64,000 nucleotides of DNA, taken from assembly GCA_945859605.1 (NCBI GenBank), contig OX243816.1:29313868-29377867 (forward strand). Direction: 5' to 3'. The DNA is from Lumbricus rubellus (Eukaryota > Annelida > Clitellata > Crassiclitellata > Lumbricidae). Below, one piece after another: positions 49,071 through 64,000 of the stretch (within the stretch, counting starts at the first letter, position 1; each line of letters opens with the position of its first letter). Position numbers and translations under genes: made by a program. The notes under the pieces are model-generated. The model was given only the letters and a program-made list of their open reading frames with translations, searched no databases and had not been told where the DNA came from.

Positions 49071-50207
49071 CAGGGGTTCTCAACCTTTTTTGGCGCGCGA
49101 CACACCTAAACTTGCAACCAAATTTCGCGACACACCATGCAATTGTCATGTGAATATTGTTTTAAAAATTTAATTAGGCCTAAGTCAGCTTACCTATAGG
49201 CCTATATTTGAAATTTTAATAAATGAATGTTGCTAGGCCTACTGAATGATCTCTATTTTCTAATTATTCTAACATTCAAAATTTTAATAATCTAAATTTT
49301 ACGATTCTATGTCGTTTTCATTAATTGTATGTCCTAACAGTTAGGCCTAATGAGATTTGTGTTCCTGGATTTTTCTTGGATCATAGTTAGATGAGGATCC
49401 ACAGGCTTTGTGAGTACAACATGTATAGGGCCTACGCTCTACTTACAACTGATACTAACGACTGAAAATAGCCATAATTATAATTATGAGTTATATGAGT
49501 TTTAGATTTTAAAAAAGCATAAATTGTCCATATAGTCCAAACAACTAGCTCTGATAGCTCAAGACAAAATAGAAAAACATTGGATAAAAACAGCTGAACA
49601 CTACCGAAACTATAGACGCCCTTCAAAACGTCGAATAATTGTAACGGAAACTCGAATGCGCAGGCCTACAGTAATTTATTTAGTTAAAAAATGGGCCATT
49701 TGGACTTCTGTGTCCCTTATAATATTATTGTAAATTGCCACTCTCTGAATACGCAAACAACTTTTCCGCGTCATCAATTTTAGAATCCGAAATTTTGTTC
49801 TTCATAATAATTTCCCCCATTATTTTCGAAGCTTACAGCATTGGATATAATTATAATCGGTGCGCTCGCTGACCTCGCTGACGTCTTATAGACTTACTGT
49901 AGTCTCTATGTCATGCAGGCCTACATAGGCAGTGCATGTGGACTTATAAGGCAAACATTGTGGCTGCTCTCGATTGAGATAAAATGGAATAGATAAATTA
50001 GGCTAAGTCCTTCGAATAGCCTATATTCTCACAGCCTACGCCTGCCAAACTGCTAAAGTGAACAATTCAATGTAATGCAAGAACGACGGTTGTATGCGAC
50101 ACACCAATTCTTTGCGACACACCAGCGACACACCACTTTTACGCGACACACCTCCGGTCGCTTCGCGACACACTAGTGTGTCGCGACACACCGGTTGAGA
50201 ACCCCTG
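49071..50207. mobile_element. Non-autonomous hAT element, 1,137 bp
   Basis: The perfect ends CAGGGGTTCTCAACC and GGTTGAGAACCCCTG are flanked by an exact 8-bp duplication TCTTGAAG (49063-49070 and 50208-50215). CAGGGGTTCTCAACC is a well-known hAT terminal repeat form. GCGACACACC is repeated near both ends (at least six copies), likely subterminal transposase sites. No transposase frame is present. The exact duplication suggests a comparatively young insertion. Confidence 0.9.
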
Positions 50208-50322
50208 TCTTGAAGCATTATGAACCATGGAAAGAGGAAATTGTATATTTTTTTATTTTTAGAGCAATTGTATATATGCAGCCTTGATAATTTTTATCAC
50301 AGATTTAAATATTGCCTCTTAA

Positions 50323-50397
50323 CTCATTCCCGCCGGAATTGTTCCGATACCTATTGGGTTTATCGGGTCACCCGCGACCCGATCCGGCGGGAAAGAG
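50323..50397. mobile_element. piggyBac-type miniature element, 75 bp
   Basis: TTAA lies at 50319-50322 and 50398-50401. The ends CTCATTCCCGCCGG and CCGGCGGGAAAGAG match at 13 of 14 positions. The interior has the near-palindrome TCGGGTCACCCGCGACCCGA. A decayed relative of its right half occurs near 47946-47990. Confidence 0.8.
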
Positions 50398-50590
50398 TTA
50401 AATGAGACTCATCAGTGTGTTCCTGACCTAACAGCGGGAAAAACACAAATAAAAATGATTTTCAAGCACTTGCAGATTGGAGGTGAGGAAAGACCAAGGA
50501 GCACGTGCCGTAAGCAGGGGTGGAACAACCTAGCTGGGGGTCCATGGACACTCTAAGCTCGGGGCCATATAGGCCTACCCATTAACAAGA

Positions 50591-50830
50591 CTACAGAATG
50601 AAATTTTTTCTCCGTATTCTGTTCATCAAATGTTGCAAATGTTTTTTACAATTCATCTTTGTAGGCCTTATGGTCTTTATCGTAGTATTGTTGCTGCACT
50701 TATTTAGCTCTCCTAGATAGACGTATTGCTCAGATTGCTCAATAACTTCTCCTTGCGTGTTAATATTAATTGGTGTCACTTGCGAAGTTTGGGTGTTAAC
50801 TGTATTGATGACATTTTCTTTATGCAGCAA
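50591..50830 (-). pseudogene. LINE reverse-transcriptase fragment (RTE-like)
   Basis: The minus strand encodes NTQGEVIEQSEQYVYLGEL followed by a basic stretch. This matches the I-x-G-x-x-I-E-x-V-x-x-F-x-Y-L-G segment downstream of the catalytic domain in RTE-like endonuclease/RT proteins. The remainder is degraded. Confidence 0.5.
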
Positions 50831-51074
50831 CCGAAGTGAGCATTCAACGTCTGGACCATGATGAATCTACAGACTTCTTAAGAGTGTTGTAGGCTGTTAC
50901 ATTAGACTCACATAAATTACCAACAGACAATTAGAAGTGCAGCACGTAATAAAAAATAACTCTTTCACGTTGTTCTAACGTTGCTGATGATCGATCAAAG
51001 ATTTTGCCGTGCTCTTCTGGTATCGTAAGTAGATTCAGAAATTAACATTTACTTCGATTGAGACGAACGGAAGA

Positions 51075-52998
51075 ATGAAGGCGGATCAAGATCGCGTTCG
51101 TATGTTGATCACGCAGACGATAACGATGCTGTGTAAGAAGGGTCTTGAGTTTGAGTCGGAACTCAAGGTTCAAGGCCTTCTTGGCGTCACTATCGACAGC
51201 AAAGACATTTTCTTGATTCATCTTAACGAGAAATACGACACCGTCAGCGACACAAAGGACGTCGTTCAGCGACACGACTCTGTTGCGACTTCGACGGGAA
51301 ACGAAAAGTCTCGGTTTTCACCGGCCGACGTTTCGCCCGACGCGGGTCTGGGATGTGGACCGACCCTCGCCCCGGTCGGCTTAGGAATCGTGAAGAAAGA
51401 ACCAGAATCACTTTCGCCGGCGTTCAGTCAGATGGGAAATCAGCCGACTTTTACGGATCTCCACGACAGTATGACGGATTTCTTTCCTCCGTACTCCGAG
51501 TGCCAGACGACAGAAAATGCGTCTGCTCTGCTTGGACCGGACGAGTCACGTGAGTCTGGACTTCTGATGGAGATGGACCACATGATGACACCAAGCAACC
51601 AGGCTTTGAATCAAGGCTTTGGAAAGGATCATCAGATGGCAGCAGCAGCAGCCGGTGCGGGAGTTATTATGCTCGACTCTGGAGACGATGAGGTCGACGA
51701 TGAGGACAGGGCAAGCCGCTTTCAATTCAATCTGCCTCCGATGGATTCGAAGAGTAACGTTTCGCTGCTTCATGATGACAAGATGAGCATGCAGGCGGCG
51801 TATTCAAAGCAGGATTTCAAGCCCTTTGACGACTCTTCTGAAGGACAGAAACAGTACAACAGTGAAGCGGAGCTGAGCCAGGCAAACGCATCACAATCGC
51901 AGTCATGGGCTGTCCAGCCATTTTCAAGGTCGCTGTTTCCTCCTCAGAGTCCAGGAAGAGTTCCATTTCAGAGCCAGCAGGGACAGTTCGCTCCGGAACG
52001 ATTTGCACCTTTTTCCGTTGGAATGAATCGACCCGCTGCCATGCAGTCTTCTCCGGGCCAGAATGTTTTCCCAACCCGTGGGACGACTCCAAGGAGAAGT
52101 CCTGCCGGTCAACGACAACCAAGACCGATGACTCCAGGCCGTGCTGGAATGCTCAGCCCCATGGGCTCTTTGGTGAGGAGCATAATAAGTACCAGAAATT
52201 CTGGTTTCTTTTGTTTCAATACATGATCAGTGATGGCTTATCCTTAAATTTACTATTTGATGTATTGATTGGTGAAGTGTTATTTTTTTGAGTGATTGCT
52301 GGGTTATTGATGGGTGGATTTATGAATTGATTAGTTCACTGATTGATTGATTGTTACAGACTGGCATTTAGTCTAGTGCAAACTTCTCTTCAGTTAAGAC
52401 TCTGTACTTGCCTTCTCTGATGTCATAAATGCCTTCAAGTCTTGAATGATTTTAATTGTTACAGCAACTGAGTCCATCTATGAAAGTTCGATGTCCAACC
52501 GGCAGCAACTTGCCTCACAGCTCTCCAACAATGCTGTCACCTCCTCCTCCTCCTGGTATGTCACCGGCAATGATGAGAGGCTCACCTCGCAATCGGAGAC
52601 CACGGGGCACCACTCAGATGCAGCGGGGTGCCAGTACGTCAGCAAGTGCCAGCAATGCCATGGTGCCATTCGTTGGCAGCGGGGGCGCACCCGGTACAGT
52701 CATGCGTGGTGGCGGTGGTGCGCGCATGTCACGCGGTGCGTCAAGCGTGCGGACGCGCACCCTCGATGGTTACTCGTACGGTAAACAGACGGTGACCAAC
52801 TACATCTGCAATCTCTGCCAGGCTGTCTACAAGAACCACAGCTCGCTGCTCACTCACCAGGTCAAAGTTCATGGGCGGCAGAAGAAGGAGGGCAAGGGTC
52901 GGCCGAAGATGCTGCCGACCGATATGTACGACGACGATGATGATGATGACGACGATGATGACGAGGATGGTGACATGGATATGATGGGAAATATGTAG
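51075..52998 (+). CDS. Single C2H2 zinc-finger protein, two exons
   Basis: Exon 1 is 51075-52172 (366 codons, phase 0, donor TTG|GTGAGG) and exon 2 is 52465-52998 (acceptor GTTACAG). The product is 543 aa. Residues 1-55 look like a compact, probably conserved domain (MKADQDRVRMLITQTITMLC, then FESELKVQGLLGVTIDSKD). The middle is Ser/Gln/Pro-rich and disordered, with a VKKEPE sequence that fits a sumoylation site. One C2H2 finger occupies residues 481-502 (Cys481, Cys484, His497, His502), followed by a basic KVHGRQKKEGKGR stretch and an Asp run at the C-terminus. I do not recognise the family. A nuclear regulatory role is an inference from the finger and composition. AATAAA at 53336-53341 could end the transcript. 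Confidence 0.85.
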
Positions 52999-53335
52999 TG
53001 CAGCGTTTCTTGTGACTTAGTTCTGTGTGGATGCACGTGTTTGTGCTGCATTGTCATGACTGTTTATGAGTATATTATATATATATATATCTTTATCGAT
53101 ATATATATATATATATCGAAAAAGAGACATTATAGTTATGAAATGCGTATTGGCAAATGGCTGTGAGCCCTGTGAATGTGCCAACGGTTGCACACAGGCT
53201 GACTGCTGTAATTGATGTTGTAGCCGGGTAGAATGGTTTTATCAAGCGTTGCATCACTAACTGTCAACGGATTCTATCTATGACTTAGTCGTCACGATTT
53301 CTTCTAAGATCTTGCCAGGTCGATGTAAAATAGAG

Positions 53336-53341
53336 AATAAA
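53336..53341 (+). promoter_or_regulatory. Polyadenylation signal AATAAA
   Basis: AATAAA lies 338 bp after the stop of the zinc-finger gene. A palindromic TA/CGAT-rich stretch (53075-53120) lies in the putative 3' UTR. Confidence 0.55.
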
Positions 53342-53997
53342 ATGCAGTTTTTCTTAGAAGATATCGTCTGTCGTTTGGATTAAAGTTTTTCTGTAACAAC
53401 AAACTCTTCGCCGTTTTTGATGACAAGTGTGTACTAAAATGTACGAGAAACCAATGCAGCTTGAGCTATTAAAGTGTTGAAGTTTCTTTAAGTCTCTGGA
53501 TTACATGAGTTGAAGTAACTAATAGAGTTTAGTTTCGTGCTTTTTATAGCACCGCTATAACGAATGATGCTCAGGTTACGAGGTATCAATCAATAGTCAA
53601 CGAATTGCGTTGGTTTCACTTTTAGTTCACGCTATTTTTCGTCGTCAACATGTTAAAAATAGTCGAGAGATCATATACATGCAACGTGTTTTATGTGCCA
53701 CGCTTTATAACCCTTATATAAGTTCCATTTATTTTAATTTTATTTCTTGTGTTTTCAGGCTGCTTTGTTGTTTAAAGAGTTTGTCAGGAATATTAATCAT
53801 TTGTTCTAAGTTAAAGATTAATAAGTACTGCTTCCAGGATTTGTCTTGGTCAGAAACTCTTAGTCATTTTATACTGATTAGGGATTTGATTTCTTAATTA
53901 AATGTGCTGATATATTAGAAATTCTTGTGCTGCCTGGTTAGATTAAACTTATTCAGTCAGCATTTTCTTCGTTAACAACAGCTTGGTGCCAGGGATA

Positions 53998-54229
53998 CAG
54001 GGCTGAAAGTGAGCCGGGTCGGTCCGGGTCTGAGACCCGGCATCGATTTTCGAGACCTGCTGTTGCCGGGTCTCAGCCGGGTCGCAAAAAGTAGGTAAAA
54101 ATGGTAGGATTTTCGGTAATTTGGAGCAAATGACTATAGGAAAAACGTCCTCAGAAAATTTATGGGCCAAAGGCGTGCTCGTCCGCCAAAGTGAGACCCG
54201 GCAACTTTTCCAAACCACTTTCAGCTCTG
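53998..54229. mobile_element. hAT-type miniature element, 232 bp
   Basis: The ends CAGGGCTGAAAGTG and CACTTTCAGCTCTG are imperfect inverted repeats flanked by an exact 8-bp duplication CAGGGATA (53990-53997 and 54230-54237). The interior has repeated GAGACCCGG and GCCGGGTC motifs. No coding capacity. Confidence 0.85.
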
Positions 54230-54239
54230 CAGGGATATG

Positions 54240-56990
54240 ACTATGACACTGGCTAGCTCAGTGAAGTAGTTAAGGGCAGCATTGGTGATTGTGCCGGCCA
54301 TGCCAGGATTTTCATGGCATTAGAAATGGGCTCAATATGGGTCAAATATATATGTTGGAATATTGGTCCTGGGCACACTGGCATTGTTATATGTGGGCAT
54401 GGCACCTATCCACCATCCGTGGAAAACCAGGTCATCTGTGCCACTCAGCTCTCTAAGCGTTCTGGGTTCCAACACAAGTTGGGAGATTAAAAATATGTTT
54501 AATTTCTTGTTTACATTGCTGTAGTTGTGTATGTATCATCGTCAACCAAAACATTCTTAACGCAATGCTTCTCAGGAGTATTCAGAGGAGCATGTGAACA
54601 ATTGCATTGCCTTCAATTTAACTTTGCCTTCATCAGTTTTCCATGGATAGGCTATGGCATTTATATAGGGCCTTTGTTTGAGCTGTCTTGACAACGTAAC
54701 CTATAAAGTTTGATGGATTAATTGATGATCACTTGTAGTTACTTATATTCTCGTAGTCTGTAATATAAGAAGTAGATTAGAAATGTATTTGTATGCAATG
54801 CATTTGTATTTTTAATTTTTCTGTTGATTGCTTATAAATAAAGGTTTCATTTGTAATCTGTTTCGTGAGTTTAGTGTCTATGACTGATTTGTTATGTCAA
54901 CTAAAATGTTTTATTGAGTGTTAAACTGTTTCAACGCATTGTATGTCAGTTAGTAGTTTTAAAAGACTTGTCCATTGTTCAACTGTGTTTTCCTGACGTT
55001 AGTACATTTGTTGGCAGCGCTGTGGGTGTTTAATGAAGTGACTTCTGACGTGTTTGCTATTGTTTCTTCACTGGCAGATAATGACACTGGCAGATAATGA
55101 TACGTTTTTGTTGCTGACAATGTTTATTCTTTAGTTAAGAGAGTTTATATATTATCAGAAATGCAAGGCAACTTGTCAAAATATAAAGAAGTCTGTAATT
55201 TATGCTATAGTTTCATTTACCAGTAGTCTTTTAGTGTGGTCCTGAGTTTGGATAAGAGAACATTTTGAAATTTGACTGTTTTAAATTTGAAAGATAACAT
55301 CTCCGAGAAGCCATTTTAGTTGTAAAAAATATTTGTACAAATATTAAAGGGTAAATTATACTCATTGGTATATGATGGTATCATATTATGTTATTATATA
55401 GTAAATAATATTATGATCATATAATAGTAAATAATAGCATGCTATATTATAGCAGTTTATGTAATATATATATATATACTAATATTGTAAACAGCAATGA
55501 AAAACTTGCCATGTCAAATATTTCTGGGGTCAAAATAATTTAGGGGGGAACATTCTCCCCATAGATTAAACACTGCATGGACTACTGTATTTTCAGGATT
55601 ACAAATTTGGATATTTAAATGAAAATTACTTGACCTACTGACTGTAAGGCTAAGCAGAAGTTTGTCCTCGCAAAGAATGGCTTGCATGTAGGCCTACATT
55701 GTCCTAAGTTATCCTAAGCTTAAATTATCCTCAGCTGTGTAGGGTTAAGACCCATAAACAGTCGACTGGCTAACCAACCAGAAACCCGAGGGGTGAAGGC
55801 TCTTTCCAGTGCTTGGGCAGCGGAGTTTGGTTTGCTTAAAGGTCATTTTGCTGGTGGAAGAATCTTGGGATTGCTTCTCTTGGTTCGTATAATCCACCAA
55901 ATGGAAAGAGCTTGGCTTACTTTGTATAGACCTAATGCCTCTGCTCTGAGTCATCGTTTTATGAGCTCGAGATCTAGGTTGAAGTAATAAATAAGTACTG
56001 TCAAAAGAGGAAAATGCATTACTAGCTGTACGTCACCTACTCTGCATCTAAGAAAACTTTTTAATTGACAAAGAAATCGTCCGGGATGACTCGTTTCTAT
56101 TCCTGGGACTGGCAGAATGCCCCGGCAATTATGGTAGATATTTTAGGACATGCGCCACACTGTAGAGGCCTACCTTAATCAGGCCACATTCACCTATAAT
56201 CCTTACAGGTGACTCTGGTCTCAGTTTTCTGATTCAGTGGTTTAGGATTTTACAGCCATTCCATAGCATGCCTCTCTGAAAAGCGTACTAGACTGTCCGT
56301 CTGCCCATCTGCGTATAGGTCTACGCACATCATTTTCGTCTGTTTCTTTGTTTGTTTATCTGTGTGGCTATATGCATGTGTAAGTTCAGTATTATTATGT
56401 CTTCGTGATTTTGCCATGGTTACACTGCTAAGGATGCACATTTGCGCTGCACATAAAGCCACGCGTGACGCATATAAATTATATAGGAGGGGCCTACTCC
56501 TAAAAGCTGCGTATACGCGAAATGGTAGAACAGCTAGGAAAGCGGAAGGGCAGACTTGCAAAGTGCAAACGCGGGCTTTTCCTGGGAATGGCTTTCGTCA
56601 GCAATTTGCTTATATCGAGAATGACCTCAGAGTAGTCCATAGACTATAGGGTAAGCCCACTTGAAGAATGCCTCCAAGCAGATTTCGTTTTGTTCGCTGT
56701 CCTTAGTCGTCATGACTGTCAGGACGCAATGTTTATTCTACAGCGCGCGGCCTTGACACCATGAGAACGATCCGTTGCCTGTCTTATAGGCGTAACCAAT
56801 GAGCCGTGACCATGCACTTAGATTTCCATACGATGACCAATAGTCAATTGGAGTCGTCGAATACCGAGGCCTTCAGATATCGTAGTCAAGACTTCACTTT
56901 GTTCGTTGATCTTAGCGAGAAGGACATTATCAACAGGAGATCAACTATAGCTGCTCCTAATTAAGTTATTTCCTAATCGGAATCCCCTCG
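54240..56990. other. Intergenic spacer
   Basis: AT-rich sequence with simple repeats (TA runs near 55466) and several TAGGCCTA-type motifs. No gene is supported. The last few hundred bases may contain the promoter of the Ly6-like gene, but I see no clear TATA box. Confidence 0.45.
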
Positions 56991-57001
56991 CAACGTGAAA
57001 G

Positions 57002-61904
<4,903 letters not shown>

Positions 61905-62019
61905 AAACGGATGAATGCAACGGACATGTTGATTTTTATTATGTTCAAAATCACCGTTCTCATTCGCGCTTTCCCATTTTTAGGCCATCATATTTCTGAT
62001 ATGTATATAGGCCCCTATA

Positions 62020-63493
62020 TGTTACAGGCAATGTGTAAAATCAGGGATTTTGTAAAATGCCTGAAATTTTTAGGCAATTTGTAAAATCCCCAATTCACTC
62101 GGGCACTTTACACAATCCCTGAAAAAAACGGATTTTGTAAAATCCCTGAAATCTGAAGCTGAAAATTTGACAGATTGCCTGAAATCCAAATGAACATAAT
62201 CGTTGTTTATTATGGAAACAAGCCACTTAAGTTTACTTCAATTTAATTTTTCGAATTTTAGTTTTTAATTTTCAAAGTTAATTAGTTAAAGTCATCTATA
62301 ATACATTAAAAAAAATTCAAATTTGTAAACTGCTATGAACAAATCGAATACTAACAGCACTACCACTTACATTTTAAAAAGTTTAATAATAATACTACAT
62401 AAAATTACTTGTCGAGACCCCTCCTGAATGTTTCTTCTAAGTTCAGTTCCAAATTCATTTTTAGTTCAGTTTTTAAACGGCTACATCAGTTTTTGTTTAC
62501 ACATGACGTACTCGAATGACATCGACTGTTACATTTGACCTTTGCTTTGAAACATTTGCACCTATTTGTCTTGCAGCTTCCAGTCCCTGAACAGTTGCAT
62601 TTAAAAAAACCTTGCCCACCACATTTGGATTCAAATTGAACAGCACTTCGAAGTCCTACTTCCTGTTCTGTTGAAATGTCATTGTTAGTTAGTAGCTTGT
62701 GGGCACACAAATCAAATTGATTACGGGAGTATTTCCCGGACAACATTCCAGCCCTTACAGCGATTCTGTAGAGGTCGTTGTTGTCACGCTCACAAACAAC
62801 ACCCATTATATTTCGAGGATCTCCCCGGCCTCTGTCAACGAGGGGAATATATATGGTGACATTGTCTTCTGTGTTTGCAGCAACGTTTGTCATTCGGCTA
62901 CGCTTTACCATACGCTCTGCCTGATCAACCATTGCATCCCGAGCTCGCTTACGTTGTGTTTTAATTGTAACACGATTCTGTTCCATAGCTGAACTATTTT
63001 TGTCCATGACATCTTCCAGCAAAACAGGCTGGTTGTCGAGATTGTGCTGTTCCGATGTACCCAGACCTGATCCATTGATGACTGCTACCTCTGTTGATGT
63101 GGAAAGACCTGTCTGGTTGATGTATGAGGATGTGGTTGAGGTACCTGGAGCAGACGGGTTGTTGTCATAGGATGTGGTTGAAGTACTTGGATGAGATGGA
63201 TTGTTGTCTGAGGATGAAGAACCTGGAGCAGACAGGTTGTTGTCGGAGGATGTGGTTGAGGTACCTGGAGCAGATGGGTTGTTGTCAGAGGCTGTTGTTG
63301 AGGTACCTGGATTATGTTCATTTGGGTTTCAGGCAATCTGTCAAATTTTCAGCTTCAGATTTCAGGGATTTTACCAAATCCCTGTTTTTTTCAGGGATTG
63401 TGTAAAGTGCCCGAGTGAATTGGGGATTTTACAAATTGCCTAAAAATTTCAGGCATTTTACAAAATCCCTGATTTTACACATTGCCTGTAACA
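62020..63493 (-). mobile_element. Ginger-like DNA transposon, internally deleted
   Basis: Long terminal inverted repeats of about 165 bp begin TGTTACAGGCAATGTGTAAA on the left and mirror it on the right (62020-62190 against 63325-63493). Both are flanked by TATA (62016-62019 and 63494-63497), a 4-bp duplication as described for Ginger elements, although the site is AT-rich so this could be chance. Between them is the C-terminal part of an integrase-type frame on the minus strand. At 1,474 bp it lacks the DDE core and is non-autonomous. Confidence 0.7.
62486..63320 (-). pseudogene. C-terminal part of a Ginger/KRBA2-type integrase
   Basis: The minus-strand frame stays open from the right terminal repeat to a stop at 62486. 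It starts with a Ser/Thr/Asn-rich tandem repeat (about five units like SAPGTSTTSSDNNP). A basic segment KTQRKRARDAMVDQAERMVK comes next, then VTIYIPLVDRGRGDPRNIMG. It ends with YRIAVRAGMLSGKYSRNQFD, a V-x-LRSA motif and a Cys-rich end (GGQGFFKCNCSGTGSC, then TNRCKCFKAKVKCNSRCHSS). This end matches the C-terminus of Ginger-type transposases and the derived KRBA2-like integrase proteins. No DDE catalytic core is present, so it cannot be an active integrase; no obvious start codon context. Confidence 0.65.
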
Positions 63494-63497
63494 TATA

Positions 63498-63504
63498 TAT
63501 ATGT

Positions 63505-63535
<31 letters not shown>

Positions 63536-64000
63536 GCCTATAATAAAAACATTTCAGTTAGGCTATTGTAAGTTGCATGTATATAAACATGTGAGATGCT
63601 ACTGCTACCACGATGGACAAATATTTCTTTTACAGGAGTTAAGACAATTTATCAAATTAATTAAAGGTGTGATATCTGATTATAAATTAGATAGATCTAT
63701 AGGCCTACGGTTGACGACGAACAATTAATTAGCCTATAATCATTGTTCGCTAAAGTTGTGTGCAGTCTGAATTAAAAGGTGTCACGCAAGGCAATTGCAT
63801 TGAACACTGAATGGTAGAAAATAGTAGAACCTAACTTGTACACAAAATGATCTATTTTCTCTGTGGTCGCTAACAAGATGCATGCCACTTAATTAATTGC
63901 AGCACGATGGTCGCTAAAACATCTAATCATAATGTCACATTAATGTGCACCGTGATTTAAAAAAATGTAAGCCAAATTGTTTTTCATATATCTCTAGTCT
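63498..64000. other. Spacer without a supported gene
   Basis: A short (TATG/TA)n run is followed by AT-rich sequence. No frame, RNA gene or element end is recognisable up to the window edge. Confidence 0.5.

Overview
This window is intron-containing animal DNA packed with transposable elements. There is no operon structure and no prokaryotic signal. Genes are spliced, with GT-AG introns plus one probable GC-AG intron. Most intergenic and intronic space is DNA transposons (mariner, pogo-like, hAT, piggyBac-type, a Ginger-like element, a Helitron-like insert), 5'-truncated LINEs, SINE-type repeats and microsatellites. The recurrent TAGGCCTA-type motif and this repeat mix suggest a marine invertebrate, plausibly an echinoderm or other non-vertebrate deuterostome. 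That taxonomic guess is an inference at moderate to low confidence.

Layout. Bases 1-20.6 kb hold no gene I can support. They contain a pogo-like element (227-1038), LINE remnants, a mariner remnant (3295-4347), nested hAT elements (6521-7717), a Helitron-like insert with a G-rich tract (about 7925-8471), long tetranucleotide repeats, a mariner interrupted by a pogo-like element (9291-12337), two hAT miniature elements (18012-18384 and 20170-20316), and a larger hAT-like element (19094-20573) that carries a LINE 3' end.

From 20707 to 45268 (+ strand) lies one large gene of the PHF3/DIDO1/SPOCD1 family. I resolved 22 coding exons with matching splice phases, giving about 3,375 residues. The family signature is clear: a short Cys4 motif, the KTGK...HPTFEV block, a TFIIS central-type domain, a CKIC motif, a SPOC domain, and a very long disordered last exon with an RS-rich segment and a 15-residue minisatellite. 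I could not find the PHD finger expected in the family. Its introns hold two mariner copies in opposite orientation, piggyBac-type elements, a SINE, LINE tails and a minisatellite that ends next to a splice acceptor.

From 45.3 to 51 kb there is repeat-rich spacer: a tandem array of about 180-bp units, a probable piggyBac remnant, a complete 1,137-bp hAT element, a 75-bp piggyBac-type miniature element and an RT fragment. A two-exon gene for a protein with one C2H2 zinc finger (51075-52998, + strand, 543 aa) follows. From 57002 to 61904 (+ strand) lies a three-exon gene for a small secreted, probably GPI-anchored Ly6/three-finger protein (113 aa). Its introns contain a frameshifted LINE and two hAT miniature elements. 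The window ends with a Ginger-like element (62020-63493) that keeps the C-terminal part of its integrase reading frame on the minus strand.

The three host genes share a strand, but nothing shows that they work together. PHF3/DIDO-type proteins act in the nucleus at RNA polymerase II, the zinc-finger protein is probably nuclear, and the Ly6 protein is a cell-surface product. I see no convincing undescribed system. The most informative features are the odd architecture of the PHF3-like gene and the well-preserved nested transposons with readable target-site duplications.
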